From Caulobacter vibrioides OR37 (lineage in GTDB: Bacteria; Pseudomonadota; Alphaproteobacteria; Caulobacterales; Caulobacteraceae): 64,000 bases of DNA. Under the pieces are notes generated by a model, which saw only the letters and a program-made list of their open reading frames with translations, did not search any database and had not been told where the DNA came from. This document shows positions 45,192-53,184 of the stretch, piece after piece; within the stretch, counting starts at the first letter, position 1, and each line of letters opens with the position of its first letter. The position numbers and the translations under genes are program-made. The stretch lies in contig NZ_APMP01000001.1 in assembly GCF_000372645.1 (NCBI RefSeq), positions 62,001-126,000 on the forward strand, in the 5' to 3' direction.

Positions 45192-46135
45192 CAGAATTTC
45201 ATCCATCTGACCTAATAAAGAGCATGAAGCCGGAGGCTTTTCGGGTTCATGCTCCTACTACTGTTGTATTCTTGTGCGGTGGCGTAATAGATTCCTCTCT
45301 CGCGGCGCCCGTTATGCTGCGGGATGCGTTTTATAGAGTTTGCAAAAACAGCGCCCCGGACTTCAGTGTGGTGCTGGCTGAAGATGCACTTCCTTTGACA
45401 GCGGAAGCTGGGTATCGGGATCTATTTAGTTTCGAATCTGATATAGCCCAGATTGTTGGTCTTATATTACTTTTCGCAGAGAGCCCTGGGAGTCTCGCGG
45501 AGCTTGGCGCTTTTGCTGCGCTTAAAACTGTCGCGCCAAGTCTGCTCGCTGTCCTTGATGACTACTATTACGGCGCGGTATCGTTTATTAGAAATGGGCC
45601 CATACGTTTTCTTGAAAACGAATATGGCGAGGAGTGGATACTTGTCCTCGATCGGTCGGAAGTCGGAATATCTCCGACTGGCACGATCGAAGCACTTAAC
45701 ACGTCTGCCTTTGCAGCTAACATTCTGCCTGCGGTCAAAAAGCGACTTGAGTCTAGGAGTGCATGGTCAAGGCTAGATCGTAATAATAGCGGCCATGCTA
45801 TCCTGTTCATGACTGGCCTTTGCCAGGAATTCGGCGCGCTTACTATTGGGGAATTGAAGGCATATTTAGAGAAGTTTGAAATCGAGAGCGGTCGGCTGCA
45901 GAACTTTATATATTGCGCCCAGCTTCTTGGTTGGATTCAGAAGGTTCGCAAGGGGAACCACATATTCTACGTTGCCGCTCCCGGCGAACCTGCGCTTGAT
46001 TACAAGTTGGAGGGAGGGACGCGAGACAAGGTGCGGTGGCGTTCCGATATCCGGGCCTTTTGGCAGAAGCACGATCCGGCTCGGCTGAAGGCAATAACTG
46101 CGGTCCTTAGTCCTCCGTCGGGGGGAGCCGCATGA
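45188..46135 (+). CDS. retron effector: nucleoside deoxyribosyltransferase-like domain plus winged helix
   Basis: The 315-residue product has an NDT-like N-terminal domain with FLCGG at 28-32, ESPGSLAELGAF at 98-109 (Glu105 is the candidate nucleophile) and SFIRNGPIRFL later. A C-terminal part (about 200-285: GALTIGELKAYLEKF, LLGWIQKVRKGNHIFYVA) looks like a winged helix. This is the layout of the Ec86 partner toxin. The GTG start is chosen since it gives an N-terminal helix of Ec86-like length; it overlaps the a2 repeat. ATG 45224 lacks a usable ribosome site. It should act on nucleotides or NAD-like substrates when freed; not shown here. Confidence 0.9.
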   Translation: MAEFHPSDLIKSMKPEAFRVHAPTTVVFLCGGVIDSSLAAPVMLRDAFYRVCKNSAPDFSVVLAEDALPLTAEAGYRDLFSFESDIAQIVGLILLFAESPGSLAELGAFAALKTVAPSLLAVLDDYYYGAVSFIRNGPIRFLENEYGEEWILVLDRSEVGISPTGTIEALNTSAFAANILPAVKKRLESRSAWSRLDRNNSGHAILFMTGLCQEFGALTIGELKAYLEKFEIESGRLQNFIYCAQLLGWIQKVRKGNHIFYVAAPGEPALDYKLEGGTRDKVRWRSDIRAFWQKHDPARLKAITAVLSPPSGGAA

Positions 46136-47064
46136 GCGATCTCATCCGATTATTGTCCGCCGAAACCGGATTGTCTAATTCTGATCTTATCCGCATTATT
46201 CGGACTGCACCGCGTCGCTATAAAGTATTTTATATTCCTAAGCGAACGGGCGGTATGCGCGAGATTGCGCAGCCTGCGAGAGAACTGAAAGTTCTTCAGC
46301 GCGTACTTGTCGGCCGATTACTCGGAGCGCTTCCTGTGCACGACGCCGCGCGAGCGTACAGAACAGGTATGTCTATTCGGGATAACGCCGCTCCGCACGC
46401 TGGTAGCGGTCCAATCTTGAAAATGGACTTTCGAGATTTCTTCCCTTCGATCCGTAGTACCGATTGGCAGCGCTATTGCCGTGATCACGATATCCTTTCT
46501 GAAGAAGATCGAGAGATAACGTCTTTGATTTTCTTTAGAAGAAATAAGGGCGAAAAGATATTTCGACTTTCGATCGGGGCGCCTTCGTCACCGGTCCTCT
46601 CGAACGTCCTTATGTACGACTTTGACACTCAAGTCAGCGCCGAGGCGGAACGACGGGGAATTGCCTATACTCGATACGCCGATGATCTCACCTTCTCCGG
46701 GCAACGAGCCGGAATGCTAAAAGATATGGTCGGAGAGGTCGAGAAAGCCGCTCGAAAGGTAAAATATCCACGTCTTCAAGTTCACGGCGAGAAAACTACG
46801 TACATTACGGCAAGCCGCAGAAGAACGGTTACAGGCGTAACGCTGGCCAATGATGGCGCACTAAGTCTCGGTCGCGATAAGAAACGTTTATTGTCCGCAG
46901 GAGTGCATCACGCATCGCTCGGAAAATTGTCTGCCGAGCAAATGGAAGAACTTGCGGGTCAACTGGCTTTTGCAAATGTCGTTGAGCCTGAGTTTCTTGA
47001 TCGGTTACGTGCTAAATACGGCGAAGCCGTTGATCTAGTACGTCGGTCGGTCAGATCTAGCTGA
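46132..47064 (+). CDS. retron reverse transcriptase
   Basis: The 310-residue RT has a length typical for retron RTs and no maturase or protease domain. Motifs in order: YIPKRTGGMREIAQP (fingers), the retron-specific NAAPH at 85-89, KMDFRDFFPS with Asp99 in motif A, IGAPSSPVLSN (148-158, motif B), YADDLTFSG with the catalytic YADD at 182-185, and VTGVTL (VTG 233-235), the retron signature in the thumb region that recognises msr. All catalytic aspartates are intact. The ATG overlaps the effector stop (ATGA). It should copy the msd into branched msDNA. Confidence 0.96.
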   Translation: MSDLIRLLSAETGLSNSDLIRIIRTAPRRYKVFYIPKRTGGMREIAQPARELKVLQRVLVGRLLGALPVHDAARAYRTGMSIRDNAAPHAGSGPILKMDFRDFFPSIRSTDWQRYCRDHDILSEEDREITSLIFFRRNKGEKIFRLSIGAPSSPVLSNVLMYDFDTQVSAEAERRGIAYTRYADDLTFSGQRAGMLKDMVGEVEKAARKVKYPRLQVHGEKTTYITASRRRTVTGVTLANDGALSLGRDKKRLLSAGVHHASLGKLSAEQMEELAGQLAFANVVEPEFLDRLRAKYGEAVDLVRRSVRSS

Positions 47065-47072
47065 GAGGCAAA

Positions 47073-47813
47073 ATGCCTCTCTCCCCCGACCTCCTAACCT
47101 GGCGCGCCGACCTCACCAAGTCGCCCGGCCCGCTGAACGGCCTCGCCCGCGCCGCGCAGCAGCGGATCAACCGCCTCATCCCCGAGAAAGTCCACGCCGC
47201 CATAACCGCCGCGATCGCGGGGATGACGCGGGCGATGCTGACCGGGGCCGACTTCGTCACCGCCGATCCCCAGCCGCACCTGACGCTGGCCCAGCGCCAG
47301 GCGCGGGCCGAGCAGGCGATTGACGTCTGGCGCAAGACCGCCGCGGCCGAGGGCGGGATCACCGGGGCCGGGGGCTTCCTGGCGGCGGCGGCCGACTTCC
47401 CGCTGCTGATGAGCTTCAAGATAAAGCTGTTGTTCGAGATCGCCGCGATCTTCGGCCACGACGGGGCCGTGCTGAGCGAGCGGCTGTTCATCCTGCACGT
47501 CTTCGAGCTGGCGTTTTCCGACGCCGAGCATCGGGCCGGGGTGCTGGCGGCGATGGACGACTGGGACGCCAAGCCCCATCCCCGCCGTCTGGACGACTTC
47601 GACTGGCGGGCCTTCCAGCAGCAGTACCGCGACCACATCGACCTGGCGAAACTGGCCCAGTTCATCCCCTTGGTCGGCGCGCCGCTGGGGGCGATCGTGA
47701 ATTGGCGGCTGGTCGAACGGCTGGGCCATACGGCGGTGATGGCCTATCGGATGCGGGCCGAGCAGGGGGCGAACGCACCGAAAGGTACGAGCGTCCAGAA
47801 CCCTCTCCCCTAG
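47073..47813 (+). CDS. EcsC family protein
   Basis: The 246-residue protein resembles EcsC: an N-terminal amphipathic part, then a hydrophobic glycine-rich loop (GITGAGGFLAAAADFPLLMSFK) and the conserved VFELAFSDAEHRAGVLAAMDDW region. Function is unclear; in Bacillus EcsC goes with the EcsAB transporter. Codon use is core-like and GC-rich, unlike the retron, so I take it as chromosomal. GAGAGG between the RT stop and its ATG provides the ribosome site only 8 bases past the retron, so read-through expression from the retron promoter is likely. Confidence 0.83.
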   Translation: MPLSPDLLTWRADLTKSPGPLNGLARAAQQRINRLIPEKVHAAITAAIAGMTRAMLTGADFVTADPQPHLTLAQRQARAEQAIDVWRKTAAAEGGITGAGGFLAAAADFPLLMSFKIKLLFEIAAIFGHDGAVLSERLFILHVFELAFSDAEHRAGVLAAMDDWDAKPHPRRLDDFDWRAFQQQYRDHIDLAKLAQFIPLVGAPLGAIVNWRLVERLGHTAVMAYRMRAEQGANAPKGTSVQNPLP

Positions 47814-47821
47814 GGAGAGGG
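47801..47821. other. hairpin overlapping the ecsC-like stop codon
   Basis: CCCTCTCCC and GGGAGAGGG pair around CTA, and the stop codon is inside the loop and right arm. No T-run follows. It lies in the short convergent gap to parE and may slow transcription from both sides; the sequence resembles dispersed repeats of Caulobacter. Confidence 0.35.
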
Positions 47822-47895
47822 GATGTGGGGCGCGAGGGTTGGCGCGCTTGGCTTAGAGGGACCGGCGAAGCCGGTGGAGGGGGACAGCGCCGCGC

Positions 47896-49977
47896 TTACA
47901 AATCCAGATCCGCCGCGGCGAACTCGGCGTTCTCCTGGATGAACCGGAAGCGCAGCTCGGGTTTGCGGCCCATCAGGGTCTCGACCAGTTCCTCGACGCT
48001 CTCCTCGTGGCGCGGCAGGGTCACGCGGGCCAGGGTGCGGCGCTTGGGGTCCATGGTGGTCTCCTTCAGCTGGGAGGCCATCATCTCGCCCAGGCCCTTG
48101 AAGCGGCCGATCTCGGGCTTCTTGCCCTTGAACACCGTGGCCAGGAGTTCGTCCTTGTGGGCGTCGTCGCGGGCGTACTCGCTCTTGCTGCCGTGGCTGA
48201 TGCGGTACAGCGGCGGCAGGGCCAGGAACAGGTGCCCCTGGCGGATCACGTCCGGCATGGTGCGGTAGAAGAAGGTGATCAGCAGGGAGGCGATGTGGGC
48301 GCCGTCGACGTCGGCGTCGGTCATGATGATGATCCGCTCGTAGCGCAGATCCTCCTCACGGTACTTGGATCCGCCCTGGGCCCCCAGGGCCAGCATCAGG
48401 TCCGACAGCTCCTTGTTGGCGGTGAACTTCTCGCCGGACGCGGAGGCGACGTTCAGGATCTTGCCGCGCAGGGGCAGGATGGCCTGGTACTTGCGGTCGC
48501 GAGCCTGCTTGGCCGAGCCGCCGGCCGAGTCGCCTTCGACGATGAAGAGCTCGGCGCCGTCGACGGCCCCGCCGGCGCAGTCGGCCAGCTTGCCGGGCAG
48601 GCGCAGCTTGCGGGTCGCCGAGGCGCGGGAGACTTCCTTGTCCTTGCGGCGCTTGAGGCGTTCCTCGGCCCGCTCGATGACGAATTCCAGCAGGGCCTGG
48701 GCGTTCTTCGGGCTGGAGGCCAGCCACAGGTCGAACGGGTCGCGCAGCGCCGCCTCGACGAAGCGCTGGGCCTCGGTGGTCGAGAGCTTTTCCTTGGTCT
48801 GGCCCTGGAACTCGGGGTTCTTGATGAACACCGAGATCAGGGCGCCGGCCTGGGCGACGACGTCGTCGGCGGTGATGATCGTTCCGCGCTTTTCGCCCTT
48901 GAGCTCGGCATAGGCCTTGAGGCCTCGGGTCAGGGCGGCGCGGAAGCCGCTCTCGTGGGTGCCGCCTTCGGGGGTGGGCACGGTGTTGCAGTACGACTGC
49001 ATGAAGCCGTCGTGCTCGCCAAAGCCCTGGGGCGTCCAGCTGACGGCCCATTCGACCGCGCCAGCCTCGCCCTGGCGCTCGATGCGGCCCGAGAAGCTCT
49101 CGGGCGTCACGGTGGTCAGGCCCTTGGTCCGCTCGGCCAGGAAGTCGGCCAGGCCGTTGGGGAAGTGGAACGTGGCTTCGGGCGGGGTCTGGTCGTGGAT
49201 GCGGGACGGGTCGCAGGACCATTTGATCTGCACGCCGCGAAACAGATAGGCCTTCGAACGGGCCATGCGGTACAGGCGCGCCGGCTTGAAGCCGACGCCC
49301 TCGCCGAAGATCTCGTCGTCGGGCTTGAAGCGCACCATGGTGCCCTTCTTCTTCGACGGGGCGACCTGCTGGATCGGACCCAGCGGCTTGCCGCGGGCGA
49401 AGACCTGAAGGTGCTCGAAGCCGTCGCGCCAGACGGTGACCTCGACGCGCTCGGACAGGGCGTTGACGACCGACGCGCCGACGCCGTGCAGGCCGCCGGA
49501 GGTCTCGTAGGCCTTGCCCGTGAACTTACCGCCGGCGTGCAGGACGGTCATGATGACCTCCAGCGCCGACTTGCCGGGGTACTTCGGGTGCGGGTCGACG
49601 GGCATCCCCCGGCCGTCGTCCTTGACGGACAGGAAGCCGTCGGCGTCGAGCTTGACCTCGATGGTCTTGGCGAAGCCGGCCACGGCCTCGTCCATCGAGT
49701 TGTCCAGCACTTCGGCGAACAGGTGGTGCAGGGCCCGCTCGTCGGTGCCGCCGATGTACATGCCCGGGCGCTTGCGGACCGGCTCCAGGCCCTCCAGCAC
49801 CTCGATGTCGGCGGCCGAGTACTCGCCCGGGGCCGAGGTCTTGGACGGAGGCGGCGGCGGGATCGGACGCGGCGCGGCGGCGGGGACGGGCTCGACCGGG
49901 CTGCGCAGCGGCGCGGCGGGAACCGGCGCCAGGGCGTCGTCGTCGAACAGGGAGGGGGCTTTATCGGAAGAGGACAT
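47896..49977 (-). CDS. parE: DNA topoisomerase IV subunit B
   Basis: ParE is the ATPase part of topoisomerase IV, which unlinks daughter chromosomes. The 693-residue protein has a Pro/Ala-rich N-terminal extension (about 45 residues), the GHKL ATPase (VLDNSMDEAVAGFA, GLHGVGASVVNALS) and the transducer with KKKGTMVRF. A TOPRIM domain (VEGDSAGGSAKQARD, TDADVDGAHI) and the C-terminal RFKGLGEMMASQLKETTMDP complete it. GyrB-type insertion is absent, and the length and KGLGEM region favour ParE. ATG 49977 is used; the extra upstream frame looks non-coding. Confidence 0.93.
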   Translation of the reverse strand: MSSSDKAPSLFDDDALAPVPAAPLRSPVEPVPAAAPRPIPPPPPSKTSAPGEYSAADIEVLEGLEPVRKRPGMYIGGTDERALHHLFAEVLDNSMDEAVAGFAKTIEVKLDADGFLSVKDDGRGMPVDPHPKYPGKSALEVIMTVLHAGGKFTGKAYETSGGLHGVGASVVNALSERVEVTVWRDGFEHLQVFARGKPLGPIQQVAPSKKKGTMVRFKPDDEIFGEGVGFKPARLYRMARSKAYLFRGVQIKWSCDPSRIHDQTPPEATFHFPNGLADFLAERTKGLTTVTPESFSGRIERQGEAGAVEWAVSWTPQGFGEHDGFMQSYCNTVPTPEGGTHESGFRAALTRGLKAYAELKGEKRGTIITADDVVAQAGALISVFIKNPEFQGQTKEKLSTTEAQRFVEAALRDPFDLWLASSPKNAQALLEFVIERAEERLKRRKDKEVSRASATRKLRLPGKLADCAGGAVDGAELFIVEGDSAGGSAKQARDRKYQAILPLRGKILNVASASGEKFTANKELSDLMLALGAQGGSKYREEDLRYERIIIMTDADVDGAHIASLLITFFYRTMPDVIRQGHLFLALPPLYRISHGSKSEYARDDAHKDELLATVFKGKKPEIGRFKGLGEMMASQLKETTMDPKRRTLARVTLPRHEESVEELVETLMGRKPELRFRFIQENAEFAAADLDL

Positions 49978-50046
49978 CGGCGGAAGTCTAGGCGATTCGA
50001 ACGCGGGGGCCTCGTATGGGCCGCCGGGCTTCCGCTGAAAAGCGAA

Positions 50047-50074
50047 ATCCGCCCCCAGCAAGCCGGGGGCGGAT
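50047..50074 (-). terminator. terminator after the amidohydrolase pair
   Basis: ATCCGCCCCC and GGGGGCGGAT form a ten-pair stem with an 8-base loop and are followed on the minus strand by TTTCGCTTTT. It lies 129 bases past the stop of the second amidohydrolase gene, after two repeat palindromes, and before parE. Confidence 0.6.
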
Positions 50075-50090
50075 CGTCAAAGGGACCCGC

Positions 50091-50205
50091 TAGAGCATTT
50101 TCCGATAAGTGTGAAACGGTTATCGGATCGAAAAATGCTCTAAACTTTTGATTTAGAGCCCTTTTATCCGATCTGATTGGATCAATCAGATCGGAAAGGG
50201 CTCTA
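50091..50205. repeat. two adjacent TAGAGC palindromes
   Basis: 50091-50142 (outer arms TAGAGCATTTT/AAAATGCTCTA, inner CCGATAA/TTATCGG) and 50154-50205 (arms TAGAGCCCTTT/AAAGGGCTCTA, then CCGATCTGATT/AATCAGATCGG) share the same outer TAGAGC design with different cores. The second touches the stop codon of the amidohydrolase gene. Similar TAGAGCATTTTCCG elements are widespread in alphaproteobacteria, often as dispersed repeats. Confidence 0.7.
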
Positions 50206-51555
50206 GCGATACGCCGGCGGATAGCCGCTGTCGTCGCTCTTGGCGTAGCGGTCTCGCAGCTGGGTCTGGCGGCTGTCCTTGGGCTGTTCGACCCCGCCGA
50301 CGAAGACGTTCAGCGGCCAGCTGGTCGTCTCCAGCGGATCGCCGTTCCAGACCACCACGTCGGCGACCTTGCCCACGTCCAGCGAGCCGATCTTGCCGTC
50401 CTGGCCCCAGATCCGGGCCGGAACCAGGGTCACGGCGGCCAGGCCCGCCGCGTAGGGCAGGCCGTTGGCGACGGCCAGGCCGGCGTTCAGCCGCTCCTGG
50501 CGGAGGTTGTTGAAGTCCCGCGCTCCGTTGATCGCCACCGTCACCCCGGCGGCGTGCAGGCGGGCGGCGTTGTCGAGCCGAGCCCCCAACGCCTCGAAGC
50601 TCTCGGGCAGGTCGGCCTGGGGATCGACGATGACCGGGACGCCGGCCTTGGCGATCTCCGGGGCGACCATCCAGCCCTCCTCGACGCCCTCAAGGATGAC
50701 GCGGATCTTCTCGTCGGCCGCCAGCTTCAGCGCCTGGCGGATGTCGGCGGCGCGCGAGACGCGGATCAGCAGCGGCGTCTTGCCCTGCACGACGGGAACC
50801 AGCGCTTGCAGATCCAGGCGCGAGAGGCCGAAGTCGCGGGTCGCGCCCTGCTCGTAGGCGGCGCGCCGGGCGGCGAAGGCGCGAGCGTCCTCCAGAGCCG
50901 AGCGGATCAAAACGAGGTCCGCGCCGCGAGAGCCGCCGACCGCCCGAGCGCCGCTCTCGCCCAGCGAGACGGCGACGGCCAGCTTGGAGGCCTCGACGAT
51001 GTCCGGCGCGCCGGCCTTCAGGCGGATGAACGCGGCCTGGCCGCCGAACAGCGGCGGATCGCCCGAGCCGACCTTGCCGGCGGTCATCTCCTCGACCACG
51101 CCGTCGTCGGCGTGCTCGCTGGCCCCGCCGCCGACGCCGGAGAGCACCGGCGTCACGGCCGAGCTGGTGATCCCGCCGTCGCGGGCCAGCGGGATGAAGG
51201 TCGAGGCGGGATTGATCGCGTAGGCGATGTCGAAGGCGGCGGAGAGCGCGTTGCCGGTGCCGTCGTCACGGGTCTCGCGCACGCCGCTGACCTCCGAGGC
51301 GCCGAGGTTAGAGGCCGCCGCGACGAGGCCGGGCGTGACCACGCCGCCCTTGGCGTCGACGACCCGCGCCCCGGCCGGAACCGCGACATTGGCGCCGACG
51401 GCGGCGATCTTCCCGTCCTTGATCACCAGGGTCCCGGCGGGGATCGCGGCGCTGGAGACCGGCTCGATGCGCGCGTTGACGATGGCCACCGTCTCGGCGG
51501 CCGCCGGAAGGGCCAGCGCGCAGGCGGCGCTGGCGAGAAGCAGAGACCGGATCAT
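50203..51555 (-). CDS. exported amidohydrolase family protein (downstream paralogue)
   Basis: The 450-residue product has a signal peptide (MIRSLLLASAACALALPAAA) and the amidohydrolase composite shape: VAIVNARIEPVSS at the start, a central barrel and the closing DVGKVADVVVWNGDPLET. The classic HxH at the first barrel strand is not visible (VVTPGLVAAAS stands in its place), so metal binding and activity are doubtful. It overlaps the stop of an intact paralogue by one base, suggesting a pair working as one unit or a pseudoenzyme partner. Confidence 0.85.
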   Translation of the reverse strand: MIRSLLLASAACALALPAAAETVAIVNARIEPVSSAAIPAGTLVIKDGKIAAVGANVAVPAGARVVDAKGGVVTPGLVAAASNLGASEVSGVRETRDDGTGNALSAAFDIAYAINPASTFIPLARDGGITSSAVTPVLSGVGGGASEHADDGVVEEMTAGKVGSGDPPLFGGQAAFIRLKAGAPDIVEASKLAVAVSLGESGARAVGGSRGADLVLIRSALEDARAFAARRAAYEQGATRDFGLSRLDLQALVPVVQGKTPLLIRVSRAADIRQALKLAADEKIRVILEGVEEGWMVAPEIAKAGVPVIVDPQADLPESFEALGARLDNAARLHAAGVTVAINGARDFNNLRQERLNAGLAVANGLPYAAGLAAVTLVPARIWGQDGKIGSLDVGKVADVVVWNGDPLETTSWPLNVFVGGVEQPKDSRQTQLRDRYAKSDDSGYPPAYR

Positions 51556-53018
51556 CAGTTGAACGCTCCCTGGCCGGGTTGGCCGAGCTCGAAATCGGAC
51601 TTGGGCTGGAAGCGCGCGTCATGGCGATCATAGATCAGCGCGCCGTCGATATAGACCTTCTCGGCCTGGGCGTAGACGCTGAACGGATCGCGGCTCCACA
51701 CCACGATGTCGGCGGCCTTGCCGGGCTCCAGAGAACCGGTCTTGTCGCCGATGCCGATCATCTTGGCCGAGTTGGCCGTGATCCACTTGATCGCCTCGGC
51801 CCGCGTGACGCCCAGACCCAGCTTGTTGCCGGCCGTCATGGCGATCGCGGCTTCCTGGTTCAGGCGCTGGGTGATGATCGGGTCGTCGGAGTGGATGACC
51901 ACGCAGGCCCCGGCCTTCCAGATCAAGGCGGCGTTGGCGTCGATGCCGTCGAAGCTTTCCATCTTGAACCCGGTCCAAGAGGCCCAGGTCGCCGAGCAAA
52001 CGCCTTCCTTGGCCAGCAAGGGGGCGATCTTATAGCTCTCGATGGCGTGGTGGAAGGCGGTGACCTTGTAGCCGAACTCCTTGGCGATATCGATCATCGT
52101 GGCTTCTTCGTCGGCCCGGTAGCAGTGGTTCTGCACGAGGATGTCGCCCTTCAGCACGCCCGCTAGGGTTTCCAGCTGCAGGTCGCGCTTGGGCGCGTCG
52201 GCCTTTTCGCCCTTCTGGACCTTGGCGCGATAGTCGTCCCATCTGCGGGCGTAGTCCGCCGCCTCGATCCAGGCCTTGCGGTAGCCGTAGACGTTGCCCA
52301 TCGCCGTCGAGGGCGAGCGGCCCTTGGAGCCATAGACGCGCTTGGGATTCTCGCCGCAGGCCATCTTCAGGCCGTAGGGGGCGTCGGGGAACTTCATGCC
52401 CTGGGTGGTCAGGGACGGCACGTTCTTCAGCGTCACCGAGCGGCCCCCGAACAGGTTGGCCGAGCCGGGGAGGATCTGCAGCGTCGTGACGCCGCCGGCG
52501 CGGGCCCGGTTGAAGCCAGGATCCTGCGGCCAGACCGAGTGCTCGGCCCAGACCTGAGCCGTGTTCGGGTCCGTGGCCTCGTTGCCGTCGGACCGCGCCT
52601 GGACGCCGGGCGAGGGATAGACGCCCAGGTGGCTGTGCACGTCGATGATACCGGGCGTGATCCACTTGCCGGTCGCGTCGACCTTGACCACGTCGGCCGG
52701 AATGGGCGTGTCGGGGCCGCCGACGGCGACGATCTTGCCGCCCGAGGCGATGACCACGCCCTTCTCGATCTGCTGGCCGGTCGCCGTCAGCACCGTGGCG
52801 CCGACGAAGGCGGTCGGGCGCGAGGGAAACGGCTTGTAGGTCGACGGGAAGCCGGTCGACGCCTGTCCATCCAGACCCTTGGGCAGCGGCTTGGCCTCGA
52901 CCTTTTCCGCCGGCTTGGCCGCGGTCGCGGATTTAGGAGGCGTGCTGGTGGTCGCGCAGGCCGATAGCCCCAGCGCGAGGAGGCTCGCGGTCAAGGCCGC
53001 GTTTCGCCATCTGATCAT
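51555..53018 (-). CDS. amidohydrolase family lipoprotein
   Basis: The 487-residue protein has a lipobox (LGLSACA, Cys21) and a linker rich in Lys/Pro/Ala. The amidohydrolase barrel shows the metal ligands DVHSHLG (HxH), a later His in FHHAIESYK and the catalytic HSDDPI. It ends with GKAADIVVWSRDPFSV. It should hydrolyse a cyclic amide or peptide-like substrate at the outer membrane's periplasmic face; substrate unknown. First gene of the pair, with the HxH-less paralogue directly downstream. Confidence 0.88.
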   Translation of the reverse strand: MIRWRNAALTASLLALGLSACATTSTPPKSATAAKPAEKVEAKPLPKGLDGQASTGFPSTYKPFPSRPTAFVGATVLTATGQQIEKGVVIASGGKIVAVGGPDTPIPADVVKVDATGKWITPGIIDVHSHLGVYPSPGVQARSDGNEATDPNTAQVWAEHSVWPQDPGFNRARAGGVTTLQILPGSANLFGGRSVTLKNVPSLTTQGMKFPDAPYGLKMACGENPKRVYGSKGRSPSTAMGNVYGYRKAWIEAADYARRWDDYRAKVQKGEKADAPKRDLQLETLAGVLKGDILVQNHCYRADEEATMIDIAKEFGYKVTAFHHAIESYKIAPLLAKEGVCSATWASWTGFKMESFDGIDANAALIWKAGACVVIHSDDPIITQRLNQEAAIAMTAGNKLGLGVTRAEAIKWITANSAKMIGIGDKTGSLEPGKAADIVVWSRDPFSVYAQAEKVYIDGALIYDRHDARFQPKSDFELGQPGQGAFN

Positions 53019-53131
53019 GAAAAGCCCCGACTCTCGAAGAAGCGGGCAGCACAGACGAAAAGCGCCCCGCTATCAAGAGTATCGACGCGCATCTTGGAGT
53101 GGATCTCAAGGCGGCTCGATACGGGCGCAGA

Positions 53132-53159
53132 AAAGGCCGCGGATTGCTCCGCGGCCTTT
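53132..53159 (-). terminator. terminator after the TonB-dependent receptor gene
   Basis: AAAGGCCGCGGA and TCCGCGGCCTTT form a perfect 12-pair stem with a TTGC loop, 26 bases past the receptor stop, and the minus strand continues with one more T. A-run on one side and T-run on the other mean it can work in both directions. Confidence 0.85.
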
Positions 53160-53184
53160 CCGAGTTCCAAGATCGAATTCGATC

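Larger units (their letters stand above)
44987..47064 (+). mobile_element. retron with NDT-like effector (Ec86-like, type II-A architecture)
   Basis: The 2.1 kb unit runs promoter, msr-msd RNA, effector, reverse transcriptase, all on the plus strand, the effector and RT overlapping by ATGA. It is clearly poorer in GC than its neighbours, with many A/T third positions. Retrons of this architecture defend against phage: the RT makes msDNA that holds the effector inactive until a phage disturbs it. Role by analogy; no integrase, transposase, tRNA or direct repeats flank it. Confidence 0.93.

Noticed and set aside
46132..47064. Group II intron or DGR reverse transcriptase
   Set aside because: No maturase or endonuclease domain, no template/variable repeats or intron RNA; NAxxH and VTG point to a retron RT.
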